The notes: generated by a model from the sequence alone, not told the origin. Shown: positions 16,536 to 25,152, counted from the stretch's first letter. The stretch: 64,000 bases of DNA from an uncultured Clostridia bacterium (GCA_934747885.1 CAKVHE010000001.1:62001-126000), one strand, 5' to 3'. Program-made: numbers and translations.

Positions 16536-17540
16536 CTAAGCCTCCAAAATTATTGTGTGCGCTATGGTTGGAATGGTATCACCTTGCTGATTGGTTGTGG
16601 TGCTCATTAGCGCGCCCGTTGCAATAAAAAGCACCTTTTTGTAGGTTCCGTCACGCATTTTTTGCATAATATATGAGTTAAACACTGTTGCTGAGCAACC
16701 TGCCCCACTGCCACCCTGAAAGGTTTTTTGGTCTACGCCATATATGGCGTGTCCGCAATCTATATAGTTTTTGCCTAGCGCGTAGCCCCGCGCATAAAGC
16801 AAATCTTTTAAAATATCCGAGCCAAGTTTGCCGAGGTCGCCCGTGGCAATAAGGTCATAATCGGCCGGACCCGTGCCCGTTTCTTTAAAAAAGTTGTAAA
16901 GATTTTCTGCCACTGCAGGCGCCATCGCGGCACCCATATTGGCAATATCGCTAATGCCATAATCGGTAACTTTACCAAAGCACACGCCAACAATTTTGGG
17001 TCCGGCACCCGTTTTTGAAAGAACTGCGCAACCCATACCCGTTACCGTCCATTGCGAATAAGTTTGGCGCTGGTTGCCAAGTTCTAGCGGAAACCTAAAC
17101 TGTCTTTCGCTGGTTGAAAAATGGCTGCCTGTGGTGCAAGCGATATAATTTCCGTAACCCGCTTCGAGCATACACGCGCCAATTCCCAAACTTTCGGCAA
17201 AAGTAGAGCACGCACCGTACACCCCCACAAACGGAATATCAAACGAACGCGCCGTGTAGTTGGTGGTTACCAGTTGGTTAAGAAGGTCACCGCCCACCAA
17301 CAAATCTACATCCTTTTCGTCTATGTTCGCGTCTTTTATTGCGTTAAAGATGGTTTCTTCCATCATTAACCTTTCTGCTTTTTCGTAAGAGTCTTCACCC
17401 AAACTATCGTCGGCGACAGTGTGCGCTAAATATCTGCCTATTGGTCCCTCTTTTTCTTTGGCGCCCGCAATTGTGCTAGAACCCACAATATATACCGGAC
17501 TATCTAAAAAAAATGTCTGTCTTCCTACCTTTTTACCCAT
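16536..17540 (-). CDS. spoVAD: Stage V sporulation protein AD
   Basis: Soluble, membrane-associated SpoVA subunit with a thiolase/ketosynthase-like fold that binds dipicolinic acid. The 334-residue length is normal. Family features are the N-terminal KVGRQTFFL stretch, a GVYGACSTFAES region corresponding to the thiolase cysteine loop, and the GDLGKLGSDIL and GGSGAGCSA motifs. It lies between spoVAC (9 bases) and spoVAE (1 base). The compact C-D-E order is common in Clostridia, which often lack the spoVAA/AB/AF genes of Bacillus. Confidence 0.95.
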   Translation of the reverse strand: MGKKVGRQTFFLDSPVYIVGSSTIAGAKEKEGPIGRYLAHTVADDSLGEDSYEKAERLMMEETIFNAIKDANIDEKDVDLLVGGDLLNQLVTTNYTARSFDIPFVGVYGACSTFAESLGIGACMLEAGYGNYIACTTGSHFSTSERQFRFPLELGNQRQTYSQWTVTGMGCAVLSKTGAGPKIVGVCFGKVTDYGISDIANMGAAMAPAVAENLYNFFKETGTGPADYDLIATGDLGKLGSDILKDLLYARGYALGKNYIDCGHAIYGVDQKTFQGGSGAGCSATVFNSYIMQKMRDGTYKKVLFIATGALMSTTTNQQGDTIPTIAHTIILEA

Positions 17541-17549
17541 TTTTTACTC

Positions 17550-18101
17550 CTATAAACCAAATATCATATAAATTATTGCAACAATTATTGAAAAAGTTAC
17601 GCCATTTACCAAAACCGGCCCCGCAACAAAGAACATTTTTGCACCAAGACCAAAAACCAGTCCTTCGCGTCTAAATTCCATTGCGCTTGATGCAATTGAG
17701 TTGGCAAAGCCCGTAATTGGAACAACGGTGCCCGCCCCCGCGTAGCGCGCTAATATGTCAAACACCCCAAAGCCAGTAAACAAAGTTGTTAAGGTTATTA
17801 AAATAATATTTATCCAACTCGCCACTGTTTTGTAATTCATTATTGGGTTTACGGCTTTAAATATATCACCAATAAATTGACCAAGCACGCAAATTAAACC
17901 ACCAATTAAAAAGGCATGAAAAAGTGGTTTTAACCAAGATCCCTTTGGCGATTTCGCTTCCACATAAGACAAATAAAAGGCATTGCGTTTTTCGGTGTTG
18001 TTGTTCTCACTTGCTTTTACAATTTCACGCATTTGCTTGTTGGTTGGCTGATTTTTAAATTCGGTTATTGCTTCTTTTAATTTTTGGTCGGTTTTTTGCA
18101 T
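17550..18101 (-). CDS. spoVAC: Stage V sporulation protein AC
   Basis: Membrane subunit of the SpoVA dipicolinate channel; in Bacillus it behaves as a mechanosensitive channel. The 183 residues begin with a ~55-residue cytosolic part followed by four membrane helices. The conserved GAGTVVPITGFANSIASS stretch lies near residue 125, and the C-terminus ends in a membrane segment. ATG at 18101 follows a TTTAGGAG site. It is the first gene of spoVAC-AD-AE and is divergent from the lipoprotein gene at 18220. Confidence 0.95.
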   Translation of the reverse strand: MQKTDQKLKEAITEFKNQPTNKQMREIVKASENNNTEKRNAFYLSYVEAKSPKGSWLKPLFHAFLIGGLICVLGQFIGDIFKAVNPIMNYKTVASWINIILITLTTLFTGFGVFDILARYAGAGTVVPITGFANSIASSAMEFRREGLVFGLGAKMFFVAGPVLVNGVTFSIIVAIIYMIFGL

Positions 18102-18219
18102 TTTGCACTCCTAAATTTATGTTTTCTTAAATTATTATCAAAAAAATGAAAAATAAACTTTTTTTGTAATATTTTTGGTTGATTTGCAAAAAATAAATTA
18201 AACTTTTTAGGAGTAAGTT

Positions 18220-20556
18220 ATGAAAAAATTTGTTTGCGTTTTATTACTTGTTGCGACTTGTCTAGTTTTTACCGCGTGCGAAGTTTCCAATGTGGAACTA
18301 GCAAACTCGCTTGAAGGAAACTTAACTAGGTTGGTGTATTCGGTTGGATATCTTGACAGCATTCAACAAAGCGAACTGGAAAGTTTGGTTACCGGCTCTT
18401 CCTTTGGATATTTTGGCGGGAGTTCGTTTGCAGGCGGAAGCGCGACAAACGGAAACCTAAACGGCGCTAGCCTAACGGGACTATCTACCAGTGCCAATTA
18501 CACTCGCGGAAACGGTGGTTACAGCGCCTATAAAAATGGCGGTTTTAGAAGTAACATATATAATAGTGAAAGCGCTCAAACCAATTTGGGTGCAAGTGGT
18601 ACAAGCGTAAATATGGGCAATATGGGCGCGGGCGTTAGCGGAAGCCTTGGCGAAATGGGCTCAAACACTGGCAATGCCGAAGCCAGCGTGCTTGGCGGAC
18701 TTGGCGAAACAAATGTAGGCGCCGGAACGGGCAATACCACCCTTACAGAGAGTGGCACAAGCGGACTAGCAAGTGAAAATGGCGCTTTAAATGGTGGCGT
18801 AGCCGGCGAAAACGGCGCACTAAATGGTGGCGTTAACGATTTAAGCAACGGAAACGGCACCGCGTCTTTGGGCGCAATTGCAAACGTCACAAATGGCACC
18901 ACCGCAAGCGCTTCTAGTTATGTGGATATGTCGCTACTTGAAAGCAGTGAAGCAGATTTAAACGCAATACTGGTTAGCGTAAGCGAAAAACGCGGAATAA
19001 TTATGCTTTATTGCACCGATTTGCGCGCAGGAACTTTGGCGCTATCGGCAAATGACAAACTCGCCATAACTGAATATATTGCCATAATTAAAGAAACTAC
19101 CAGTTATTTGAGTAGTTCTAGTGGACTTTTGACCAATCATTATAACAATATCGTTGAAGCATCTAGTGTGGAAAACAATCAACAATTAGTAAATGCAAAA
19201 CTTATTCGCGCAACCGAAGTGTTAAAAACGCGTTATGCCAAACTTGATAGTTGTTTGGACGCTTTGAACGCTATTATTGGGGTTTTGCGCAGTTATGTTG
19301 GCGCGGACTATGCCGGCACGGCTGGCAAAGTGGATACCACCACTAGCGGAAACAACGCACAAAATGCAATAGGCGGAAGCACAGTAAATTTGAACGAAAC
19401 CAATAGTGGCATAAATAATGGCACAAACGGCATCGTAAACGGCGGAAATTATTGCGGCTGCAACAACTGTACAAATGGAACTAATAATGGCGCTAACAGC
19501 GCCGCAACTGGCATCATAAATGGAACTGCCGGCATTGCAAACGGCAACAATTTTTGCGGAAATAGCGGCTGCCTAAATAACGGCACTAGCGCAACTTTGC
19601 CAATGATTACCGGAAATGAAGGCGCAAACGGAAACTGCGGCTGCCCTACCCCAAACACAAACGGGGGCTTTGCAAACGATGGCAACACCATAATTAACAA
19701 CAACTATCCCCTTAGTGGAACCACCAGCAACAATCTTGGTGATGCAAGTGGCAACAACGCAAACGAAAATTACGGCATCACAACTTTGCCTATGGTCGGC
19801 GGTGACCCAGTTAATGTGGACAACAATATAATAAATAACGATTTGACCGCTGGCACACTTGGCGGTGAAAACTTAACCGGCGAGATGGGCGCCAATGTTA
19901 ATTACGGATTTGGAAACGGGCTAAATAACACACCGGTCGTTAGCGAGCCCTTGACCGGCGAATACAACAACGAAGTGGATACCCTAAATGGGTTTGGAAA
20001 TGGTGGTTACGGCTACTCAACCAATCAAGGCGTGAACAACGGATATCTTGGCGGCGGTGCGTCCCCTACCCCTATCACCGGCGAGTTTGTTAGACCCAAT
20101 GAACTAAAAAGCGATTCATTGGTTTTGTCGGCCGCCACCAACAATTTTGAAGAGCCCACCTTTGATCCACAAATTAAAGTTATACCTTTAACCGAACCAA
20201 ACAAACTACAATCGCGTGAACCTTTGCCAAACGACAGCGCTGCACTAGAGTTGAAACTTCCGGCACCAATAAACCCCGAAGGAGATATTTTGTCGCCCGA
20301 AGCGAATAACGGCGCACCTAGCAATAATGAAGACTTGCAACGAAAACCTCAACCAAAACCAATAATAAACAAACCAGCGCGCCAGCCAGAAACAACTGTG
20401 GATGAAGCCTCTCAAACCCAGAATGAATTGTGGCAAAGACCGCAAAATAACGCAGGTTTTGGTTTTGCCGAACTTGGCAAAATGGCGCCACAAAATTTGT
20501 TTCCAGAATACGAGGACACCAACCCGCTGATGGTTGTACCTAGGCGCTCAAACTAG
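18220..20556 (+). CDS. Asn/Gly-rich low-complexity lipoprotein
   Basis: No known family was recognised. The 778-residue protein has a lipoprotein signal with the modified cysteine at C20 (TAC). A helical region (about residues 235-365) is the only part that looks globular. The rest is low-complexity Asn, Gly, Thr and Ala, with many NG and GNN repeats. Three Cys-rich patches, CGCNNC, CGNSGC and CGCP, lie near residues 410, 445 and 475, spaced like possible metal- or disulfide-linked knots. The C-terminal ~120 residues are Pro/Glu/Gln-rich. ATG at 18220 follows AGGAG. It is divergent from spoVAC, so a role at the spore or cell surface is possible but unproven. Confidence 0.75.
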   Translation: MKKFVCVLLLVATCLVFTACEVSNVELANSLEGNLTRLVYSVGYLDSIQQSELESLVTGSSFGYFGGSSFAGGSATNGNLNGASLTGLSTSANYTRGNGGYSAYKNGGFRSNIYNSESAQTNLGASGTSVNMGNMGAGVSGSLGEMGSNTGNAEASVLGGLGETNVGAGTGNTTLTESGTSGLASENGALNGGVAGENGALNGGVNDLSNGNGTASLGAIANVTNGTTASASSYVDMSLLESSEADLNAILVSVSEKRGIIMLYCTDLRAGTLALSANDKLAITEYIAIIKETTSYLSSSSGLLTNHYNNIVEASSVENNQQLVNAKLIRATEVLKTRYAKLDSCLDALNAIIGVLRSYVGADYAGTAGKVDTTTSGNNAQNAIGGSTVNLNETNSGINNGTNGIVNGGNYCGCNNCTNGTNNGANSAATGIINGTAGIANGNNFCGNSGCLNNGTSATLPMITGNEGANGNCGCPTPNTNGGFANDGNTIINNNYPLSGTTSNNLGDASGNNANENYGITTLPMVGGDPVNVDNNIINNDLTAGTLGGENLTGEMGANVNYGFGNGLNNTPVVSEPLTGEYNNEVDTLNGFGNGGYGYSTNQGVNNGYLGGGASPTPITGEFVRPNELKSDSLVLSAATNNFEEPTFDPQIKVIPLTEPNKLQSREPLPNDSAALELKLPAPINPEGDILSPEANNGAPSNNEDLQRKPQPKPIINKPARQPETTVDEASQTQNELWQRPQNNAGFGFAELGKMAPQNLFPEYEDTNPLMVVPRRSN

Positions 20557-20576
20557 GGGCGCTACGACTTGACCAT

Positions 20577-20931
20577 GCGCTCCAACTTGGACTTTTGGCT
20601 TGCTTTGATGCAATTGCATCAAAGCGTCGCTTATCGTCCAGTTTCCGCGCCTATCACCGCCAAACGAAAAACGGAAGCAAGTTCCGTTTTTGCGGTGACT
20701 TCGGGGGAACCTTAATAGAGTTTTCCCGCTTCGCTATATAGTATATTTATGTATGCACTAAAAAGACTAAGAACTTACTTACTAGCAATTTTGCTTGAAT
20801 TTTTGAATTAAAATGTCCAAAACAGCGTTGCCCATAGTATTGTTACATGGGCGTTCTGTTTTGGGCATTTTAAACAAAAAGGCTGCAAAAGTGCGTATAG
20901 TAGTGCCGGCGGCTCGGCAGAGAGCCGGAAC
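20577..20931 (+). repeat. Dispersed structured repeat, copy A
   Basis: Intergenic, after the Asn/Gly-rich lipoprotein gene. It holds all four hairpins: H1 (20577-20650, stem GCTTTGATG / CATCAAAGC plus outer pairing); H2 (20654-20698, basal stem TCACCGC / GCGGTGA, inner AAAAACGGAA / TTCCGTTTTT); H3 (20810-20871, outer 16-bp arm AAAATGTCCAAAACAG, inner GCCCAT / ATGGGC); and H4 (20903-20931). Between H2 and H3 is an AT-rich middle. H4 is followed by a second tandem copy. It shares long near-identical stretches with copies B and C. No protein is encoded. Confidence 0.85.
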
Positions 20932-20940
20932 AAAACATTA

Positions 20941-20969
20941 GTGTCGGCGGCTCGGCAGAGAGCCGGAAC
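20941..20969 (+). repeat. Extra H4 hairpin of copy A
   Basis: Nearly exact duplicate of H4 at 20903-20931 (one base differs: GTGTCGG for GTGCCGG), 9 bases downstream. Confidence 0.7.
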
Positions 20970-20979
20970 GAATAAAGAA

Positions 20980-21001
20980 CCGCCCCACTTGCGTGGGGCG
21001 G
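20980..21001 (-). terminator. Terminator hairpin of the 21-kb hypothetical gene
   Basis: Perfect 9-bp stem CCGCCCCAC / GTGGGGCGG with a 4-base loop, followed on the minus strand by TTCTTTATT. Flanked by GTGCCG-like and GGTTC bases, so it also resembles an H4 hairpin in reverse orientation. Confidence 0.6.
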
Positions 21002-21010
21002 CACTATAAT

Positions 21011-21556
21011 TTATTTTTTATAAATTTCATAAATGTAAAAATCGGAAGCGGGTAAAAGCGACTCGGTTTTACATTTGTTCATATAGTCTTCCGCTTCAAA
21101 AATTGAACTAAACAACCCACAATCGTTAAGTCTGCCAAAATATTTTTTGGTCTTTTCGGTTGCCTTAGTAAAAAGTTCTTTTACCAAACTGATGGCGCCG
21201 CTGTATCTAGGCTCCATCGAAACATCAAACCCAATAAAATTGTAGCCGTTTGGTACCGTATCGCTTGCACGCGCACCACGCACCCAAATTAGTTCGTATT
21301 CGCCTGCGTTTTGAAACAAATTAAGATAGTTTTTGGCGTCTTTTTCTTTTAACATAAATTGGTCGGCGCCAAGCGATGAAAATTCCAGTTCTTTTAGCAT
21401 CGCCTTTTGAAAGCCCGAAAGTTCGGGCTTTGCCTGACTAGTGGAAAGCAATCCCATTCTATCCACGCCTAAATATTTTTTATCATTTTTTGTTAAGCCC
21501 TTTATTAGTTCCGCCTTCTTTTCGGTGCAGAATTGGGCGCAAAAACTAGGCAGCAT
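21011..21556 (-). CDS. Hypothetical soluble protein
   Basis: Not recognised. About 181 residues, with no signal peptide or membrane segment. It is mixed alpha/beta in composition, with a Lys-rich N-terminal part and a C-terminal half containing an IWVRGARASD stretch followed by YNFIGFDVSMEPRYSG. The ATG at 21556 was chosen. A TTG at 21565 (GGAG 10 bases upstream) or at 21598 is also possible, since the promoter is at 21626-21655. It is a single-gene unit between the tRNA cluster and repeat copy A, with its own promoter and terminator, so it is probably a real, expressed gene. Confidence 0.6.
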   Translation of the reverse strand: MLPSFCAQFCTEKKAELIKGLTKNDKKYLGVDRMGLLSTSQAKPELSGFQKAMLKELEFSSLGADQFMLKEKDAKNYLNLFQNAGEYELIWVRGARASDTVPNGYNFIGFDVSMEPRYSGAISLVKELFTKATEKTKKYFGRLNDCGLFSSIFEAEDYMNKCKTESLLPASDFYIYEIYKK

Positions 21557-21625
21557 ATTTTCCAAATTCGTATATCTCCAATTGCAATTTTGTTGCAATT
21601 ATATTTTTCCCAAAGTTACCTTTTT

Positions 21626-21655
21626 ATAATACCACTTTGCATAAAATCGTGTCAA
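21626..21655 (-). promoter_or_regulatory. Promoter of the 21-kb hypothetical gene
   Basis: Minus-strand TTGACA (21650-21655), 18-base spacer, TATTAT (21626-21631). Confidence 0.65.
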
Positions 21656-21666
21656 ATGGTTTTTAA

Positions 21667-21687
21667 CCCCGCGCAAGCGGGCGGAAC
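21667..21687 (+). repeat. Solitary H4-like hairpin
   Basis: CCCGC-GCAA-GCGGG followed by CGGAAC. It resembles H4 of copies B-D (CCGC-GCGA-GCGG then CCGGAAC), but no H1-H3 is attached. It lies just upstream of the promoter of the 21-kb hypothetical gene. Confidence 0.4.
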
Positions 21688-21772
21688 TACTTTTATTTCT
21701 TCTTTCTTATTTTTTATTTTAAAAACAGCCAAACCTATAAAATTAAAGAAAATAAACGAAGAAATAAAAGTA

Positions 21773-21798
21773 CAAAAAAACCAAACCTTACGGTTTGG
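21773..21798 (-). terminator. Intrinsic terminator of the tRNA cluster
   Basis: Minus strand CCAAACC-GTAA-GGTTTGG followed by TTTTTTT, 12 bases after the tRNA-Tyr CCA end. Confidence 0.92.
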
Positions 21799-21809
21799 CT
21801 GTTTTTGTT

Positions 21810-21894
21810 TGGTGGGAAGAGATGGATTCGAACCATCGAAGGCGGAGCCGACGGATTTACAGTCCGTTCCATTTGGCCACTCTGGAATCTTCCC
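21810..21894 (-). tRNA. tRNA-Tyr (GTA)
   Basis: 85 bases with encoded CCA. Acceptor GGGAAGA / TCTTCCC, anticodon loop CTGTAAA, and a long variable arm typical of bacterial tRNA-Tyr. It is the last gene of the six-tRNA cluster. Confidence 0.95.
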
Positions 21895-21904
21895 ATATTC
21901 ATAT

Positions 21905-21979
21905 TGGAGCTGGTGGTCGGAATCGAACCAACAACCGGCTGATTACAAATCAGCTGCTCTACCATTGAGCCACACCAGC
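21905..21979 (-). tRNA. tRNA-Thr (TGT)
   Basis: 75 bases with encoded CCA. Acceptor GCTGGTG / CACCAGC, anticodon TGT in stem CTGAT / ATCAG, T-loop GGTTCGATTCC. Reads ACA and probably other ACN codons. Confidence 0.95.
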
Positions 21980-22001
21980 ATAATTTTAACCTAAAACTTG
22001 G

Positions 22002-22077
<76 letters not shown>

Positions 22078-22140
22078 ATAAACCATAAGTTTTAGGTAAA
22101 AATAAAACAAACTTTTGGTTTGCCTAATTCCCCCTTAGGG

Positions 22141-22217
22141 TGGCGACTCCGAACGGGATCGAACCGTCGACCTCTAGCGTGACAGGCTAGCGCTCTAACC
22201 AGCTGAGCTACGGAGCC
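22141..22217 (-). tRNA. tRNA-Asp (GTC)
   Basis: 77 bases with encoded CCA. Acceptor GGCTCCG / CGGAGTC (one G-U pair), anticodon GTC in stem CTAGC / GCTAG, discriminator G as expected for Asp. Confidence 0.95.
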
Positions 22218-22226
22218 AAATACCCT

Positions 22227-22303
22227 TGGTGGGCCTTCACGGACTTGAACCGCGGACCGACCGGTTATGAGCCGGTTGCTCTAACCAACTGAGCTAAAGG
22301 CCC
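22227..22303 (-). tRNA. tRNA with CAT anticodon (elongator Met or Ile2)
   Basis: 77 bases with encoded CCA. Acceptor GGGCCTT / AAGGCCC, anticodon CAT in stem CCGGC / ACCGG-type pairing. The first pair is G-C, so it is not the initiator, which has an unpaired first base. Whether it is elongator Met or the lysidine-modified Ile2 (needing TilS) cannot be settled by eye. The AAGTCC T-arm and GGGCCTT acceptor resemble Ile2 types. Confidence 0.88.
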
Positions 22304-22320
22304 AAAACAGGGAAAATTGT

Positions 22321-22397
22321 TGGTCGGGGTGGAGAGACTCGAACTCCCGACCCCATGGACCCAAACCACGTGCGCTACCAAACTGCGCTACACCCCG
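22321..22397 (-). tRNA. tRNA-Pro (TGG)
   Basis: 77 bases with encoded CCA. Acceptor CGGGGTG / CACCCCG, anticodon TGG. It is the first gene of the cluster, about 80 bases after the promoter. Confidence 0.95.
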
Positions 22398-22474
22398 ACA
22401 AATTTTATTTGGCTTTTTACCAAAAGTTTGTTATTTTGTTGTTTAAGAACTTTTAAGTTTTGACAACGCTTATA

Positions 22475-22503
22475 AATATACACTACTTGCGCGCAAAAGT
22501 CAA
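22475..22503 (-). promoter_or_regulatory. Promoter of the tRNA cluster
   Basis: Minus-strand TTGACT (22498-22503), 17-base spacer, TATATT (22475-22480), ahead of the order Pro, Met/Ile, Asp, Phe, Thr, Tyr. Confidence 0.75.
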
Positions 22504-22578
22504 CAATTTTTTGCAAAATATTTTACTTTTAAAAAATCTAGTCGACCTCTGCTCGGCATTAAGTGCGCGCGGTACCTT

Positions 22579-24159
22579 TTAGTTTATGCCTAGGTACTCG
22601 TTGTAGGTTATTCCACGGTCGTACGTTTTGGTACCGTTTATTACTATTATACGGTTTGCGACCGTTTGCATAAGTTCATGGTCGTGAGAGGTAAACAAAA
22701 TTGGGCCGTTAAAGTTTATCATTGCCTTATTTAAAGATTGTATACTCTCTAGATCCAAATGGTTGGTTGGCTCGTCAAAAATCAGCACATTGCTGCCTTT
22801 TAACATCGCGCGCGAAAGCATACACCTTACGCGCTCGCCACCACTTATTACGCTGGCTTTTTTCTGGCTTTCTTCCCCCGTAAAGAGCATTCTACCCAGC
22901 CAACTACGCAAAAACGTTTCGTCGCGTTGGTCTTTTTCTTTGGCAAATTGTGCTAGCCAGTCTACCAAATTTAAGTCCACGCCCTTAAAAAAGCTTTCGT
23001 TGTTTTCAGGCATATATCCCACCGTGATGGTTGTACCCCATTTTATGGTTCCGCTATCCGGTTGTTCTTCACCCGTTAAAAGTTTGAACAGCATGGTAAT
23101 TTCGGTACTTTTATCCGACAAAAAGCCAATCTTGTCGCCTTTGTTTACCGTAAAACTTACTTTTTCAAAGTAACCTTTTTTGCTCAAATTTTCTACCGAC
23201 AAAATCTCGTTGCCAACTTCACGCTCAGGACGGAAGTCGATGTATGGATATTTTCGGCTAGATACCTTTATTTCGGCAAACTCCAATTTTTCTAGTTCTT
23301 TTTTACGGCTGGTGGCTTGTTTGCTTTTGGACGCATTTGCCGAAAAACGCGCAATAAACTCCTGCAACTCTTTGGCGCGTTGTTCAGCCTTTTTGTTTTG
23401 CTCTTTGGCTTGACGCTGCAAAAGTTGGTTGGTTTCGTACCACATATCGTAGTTGCCACTAAACATATTGAGTTTGCCGTAGTCTAGGTCGCAAATATGG
23501 GTGCAAACACGGTTTAAAAAGTATCGGTTGTGCGATACAACAATAACAGTGTTTTCAAAGTTTATTAAATATTCTTCTAGCCAGTTGACCGTTTTGGCGT
23601 CTAGGTTGTTGGTTGGTTCGTCTAGCACCAAAATGTCAGGCGTCATAAATAGCGCCTTTGCTAACAAAATTTTGACCTTCTTTTTTGGCTCGATATCTGC
23701 CATTAGTTTGTCAAACTCTTCTTGCTCAATGCCAAGATCCGACAAAAGCGTTTCTGCCTCGCCTTCGGCTTCCCACCCGCCAAGTTCGGCAAATTCGGTT
23801 TCAAGTTCTCCAGCGCGAATTCCGTCTGCGTCAGTAAAATCGGCTTTGGCGTACAAAGCGTCTTTTTCGTGCATAATGTCCACCAAGCGTTTGTGTCCAA
23901 GCAAAACTGTTTCTTTGGCGGTTTTGTCGTTGTAGGCGTTTTGGTTTTGTTCCAGTACCGACATACGCTCGCCTTTGCTTATAGAAATTTCACCACTGCT
24001 TGGCGAAAGTTCACCCGTTAATAGTTTTAAAAAGGTGGACTTGCCCGCACCATTTGCGCCAATTATGCCGTAGCAATTGCCTTTGGTAAATTTTACGTTT
24101 ACGTCTTCAAATAATACCCTTGCACCAAATTGCAAGCGCACGTTTGTACATTGTATCAT
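22579..24159 (-). CDS. ABC-F ATPase (YkpA/YbiT-like)
   Basis: Two ABC cassettes in one chain and no membrane domain. ABC-F proteins act on ribosomes, some as translation factors and some protecting against antibiotics. Walker A GANGAGKS is near residue 36 and the first signature region near 155. The second cassette begins near 320, with LSDKSTEIT replacing the canonical second Walker A (a GxxGxGK is not visible there), and the second signature is SGGERVR. The inter-cassette linker (about 240-310) is Lys/Glu/Gln-rich, the usual P-site probe. The 526-residue length fits the YkpA/YbiT group, which is usually housekeeping and not resistance. ATG at 24159. Confidence 0.87.
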   Translation of the reverse strand: MIQCTNVRLQFGARVLFEDVNVKFTKGNCYGIIGANGAGKSTFLKLLTGELSPSSGEISISKGERMSVLEQNQNAYNDKTAKETVLLGHKRLVDIMHEKDALYAKADFTDADGIRAGELETEFAELGGWEAEGEAETLLSDLGIEQEEFDKLMADIEPKKKVKILLAKALFMTPDILVLDEPTNNLDAKTVNWLEEYLINFENTVIVVSHNRYFLNRVCTHICDLDYGKLNMFSGNYDMWYETNQLLQRQAKEQNKKAEQRAKELQEFIARFSANASKSKQATSRKKELEKLEFAEIKVSSRKYPYIDFRPEREVGNEILSVENLSKKGYFEKVSFTVNKGDKIGFLSDKSTEITMLFKLLTGEEQPDSGTIKWGTTITVGYMPENNESFFKGVDLNLVDWLAQFAKEKDQRDETFLRSWLGRMLFTGEESQKKASVISGGERVRCMLSRAMLKGSNVLIFDEPTNHLDLESIQSLNKAMINFNGPILFTSHDHELMQTVANRIIVINGTKTYDRGITYNEYLGIN

Positions 24160-24179
24160 ATCGTTTCTCCTAAGAATAT

Positions 24180-24208
24180 AGTTTAAACCATTTTGCCGTT
24201 TTTGTCAA
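24180..24208 (-). promoter_or_regulatory. Promoter of the ABC-F gene
   Basis: Minus-strand TTGACA (24203-24208), 17-base spacer, TAAACT (24180-24185), then an AGGAG site before the start at 24159. Confidence 0.65.
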
Positions 24209-24335
24209 TTGCGTTTGACTTAATAATAGTGCGCAAAAAAGGATGAATTTTCCGCCCTTTATGCCCTTTCCACTTTACCCCAACAAAGTCTACACTTGGC
24301 GCCTGCCTAAACGCCCGCGCAAAGCCTGCCTTGTA

Positions 24336-24364
24336 TTGACAAAAACAGACTTTTGAGGTATAAT
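24336..24364 (+). promoter_or_regulatory. Promoter of the VanY-type peptidase gene
   Basis: Consensus TTGACA (24336-24341), 17-base spacer, TATAAT (24359-24364). It fixes the start codon downstream of an upstream in-frame ATG at 24366. Confidence 0.85.
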
Positions 24365-24401
24365 TATGCTTGCAATTAAGTTAACGAAAAAGGATAAAAT
24401 T

Positions 24402-25091
24402 ATGAATACACAAGATTACTTAGTACTTGTTAATAAAACTCACATATTGCCAGAAAAATCAGCCGCAGAAATGGCACTTGGCAGCAATTTGGTTAAGGTA
24501 ACCAGCGCGCGTGGCGACTTTTTGCTTGAAGAAAAAACTGCCGACGCCTTTGCCGCGCTTATGAAAGCCGTAAGCGAGCAAACCGATTTTGAAATTGGTG
24601 TTAGCGATGGTTTTCGCACCTTTGAAGAGCAACGCGCAACCTATAACGAAATTAAAAAGCAACAAGGCAAGCGTGAAGCCAATACTTCGGTTGCCCCAGC
24701 CGGCGCGAGTGAACACCACACCGGTCTTGGCGTAGATTATTATGTTGCAACGCCAAAAAACCTTACCTCATTTTGGACAAAAGTTAAGGGCAAACTTTCG
24801 GGCAAAAGCGCCGCCGGTGAATATATCAACAAGGGTCGTCGTGCTGTTTTGGCTCTAGCAAACGACTACGGCTTTATTGAGCGTTATCCTAGTGGCGCCG
24901 AAGATACCACCGGATACCCTGCCGAACCATGGCATTTGCGCTTTGTGGGCTCACCGGAAAAAGCCCATCAAATTGCCGATTGGTGCAAAGCAAAACAAGC
25001 AAAAGACCCAAGCGGAAAAATTTATTGCTTTGAAGACTTTATTGCCGAAAACTCTTCGGCGCGCACTTCAAGCGAAGAAGAAATGGCATAA
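24402..25091 (+). CDS. VanY-family D,D/L,D-carboxypeptidase without signal peptide
   Basis: Zinc peptidase of the M15B (VanY/DdcY) family that trims terminal D-Ala from peptidoglycan peptides. The zinc motif SxHxxGxxxD is complete (S103, H105, G108, D112), and the catalytic EPWH motif lies near residue 177. The 229-residue protein starts at ATG 24402 after AAAAGGA. An ATG at 24366 is rejected because it overlaps the transcription start. No signal peptide or membrane segment is seen, which is unusual for a wall enzyme; the N-terminus is plain and charged. It might act on cytosolic recycled peptides or be released otherwise. It stands alone, with a promoter and terminator. Confidence 0.85.
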   Translation: MNTQDYLVLVNKTHILPEKSAAEMALGSNLVKVTSARGDFLLEEKTADAFAALMKAVSEQTDFEIGVSDGFRTFEEQRATYNEIKKQQGKREANTSVAPAGASEHHTGLGVDYYVATPKNLTSFWTKVKGKLSGKSAAGEYINKGRRAVLALANDYGFIERYPSGAEDTTGYPAEPWHLRFVGSPEKAHQIADWCKAKQAKDPSGKIYCFEDFIAENSSARTSSEEEMA

Positions 25092-25152
25092 ACCCCACCT
25101 TGCTGCCTGCTTGAGCGAAAGTTTATTTTTGCGGTTGGCTTTTATTTATCTC

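Noticed and set aside
18576..18902. Minus-strand open frame of ~108 residues opposite the Asn/Gly lipoprotein
   Set aside because: It is Pro/Ala/Leu-rich in the way expected for a shadow of NG/GN codons, with no start site or family match.
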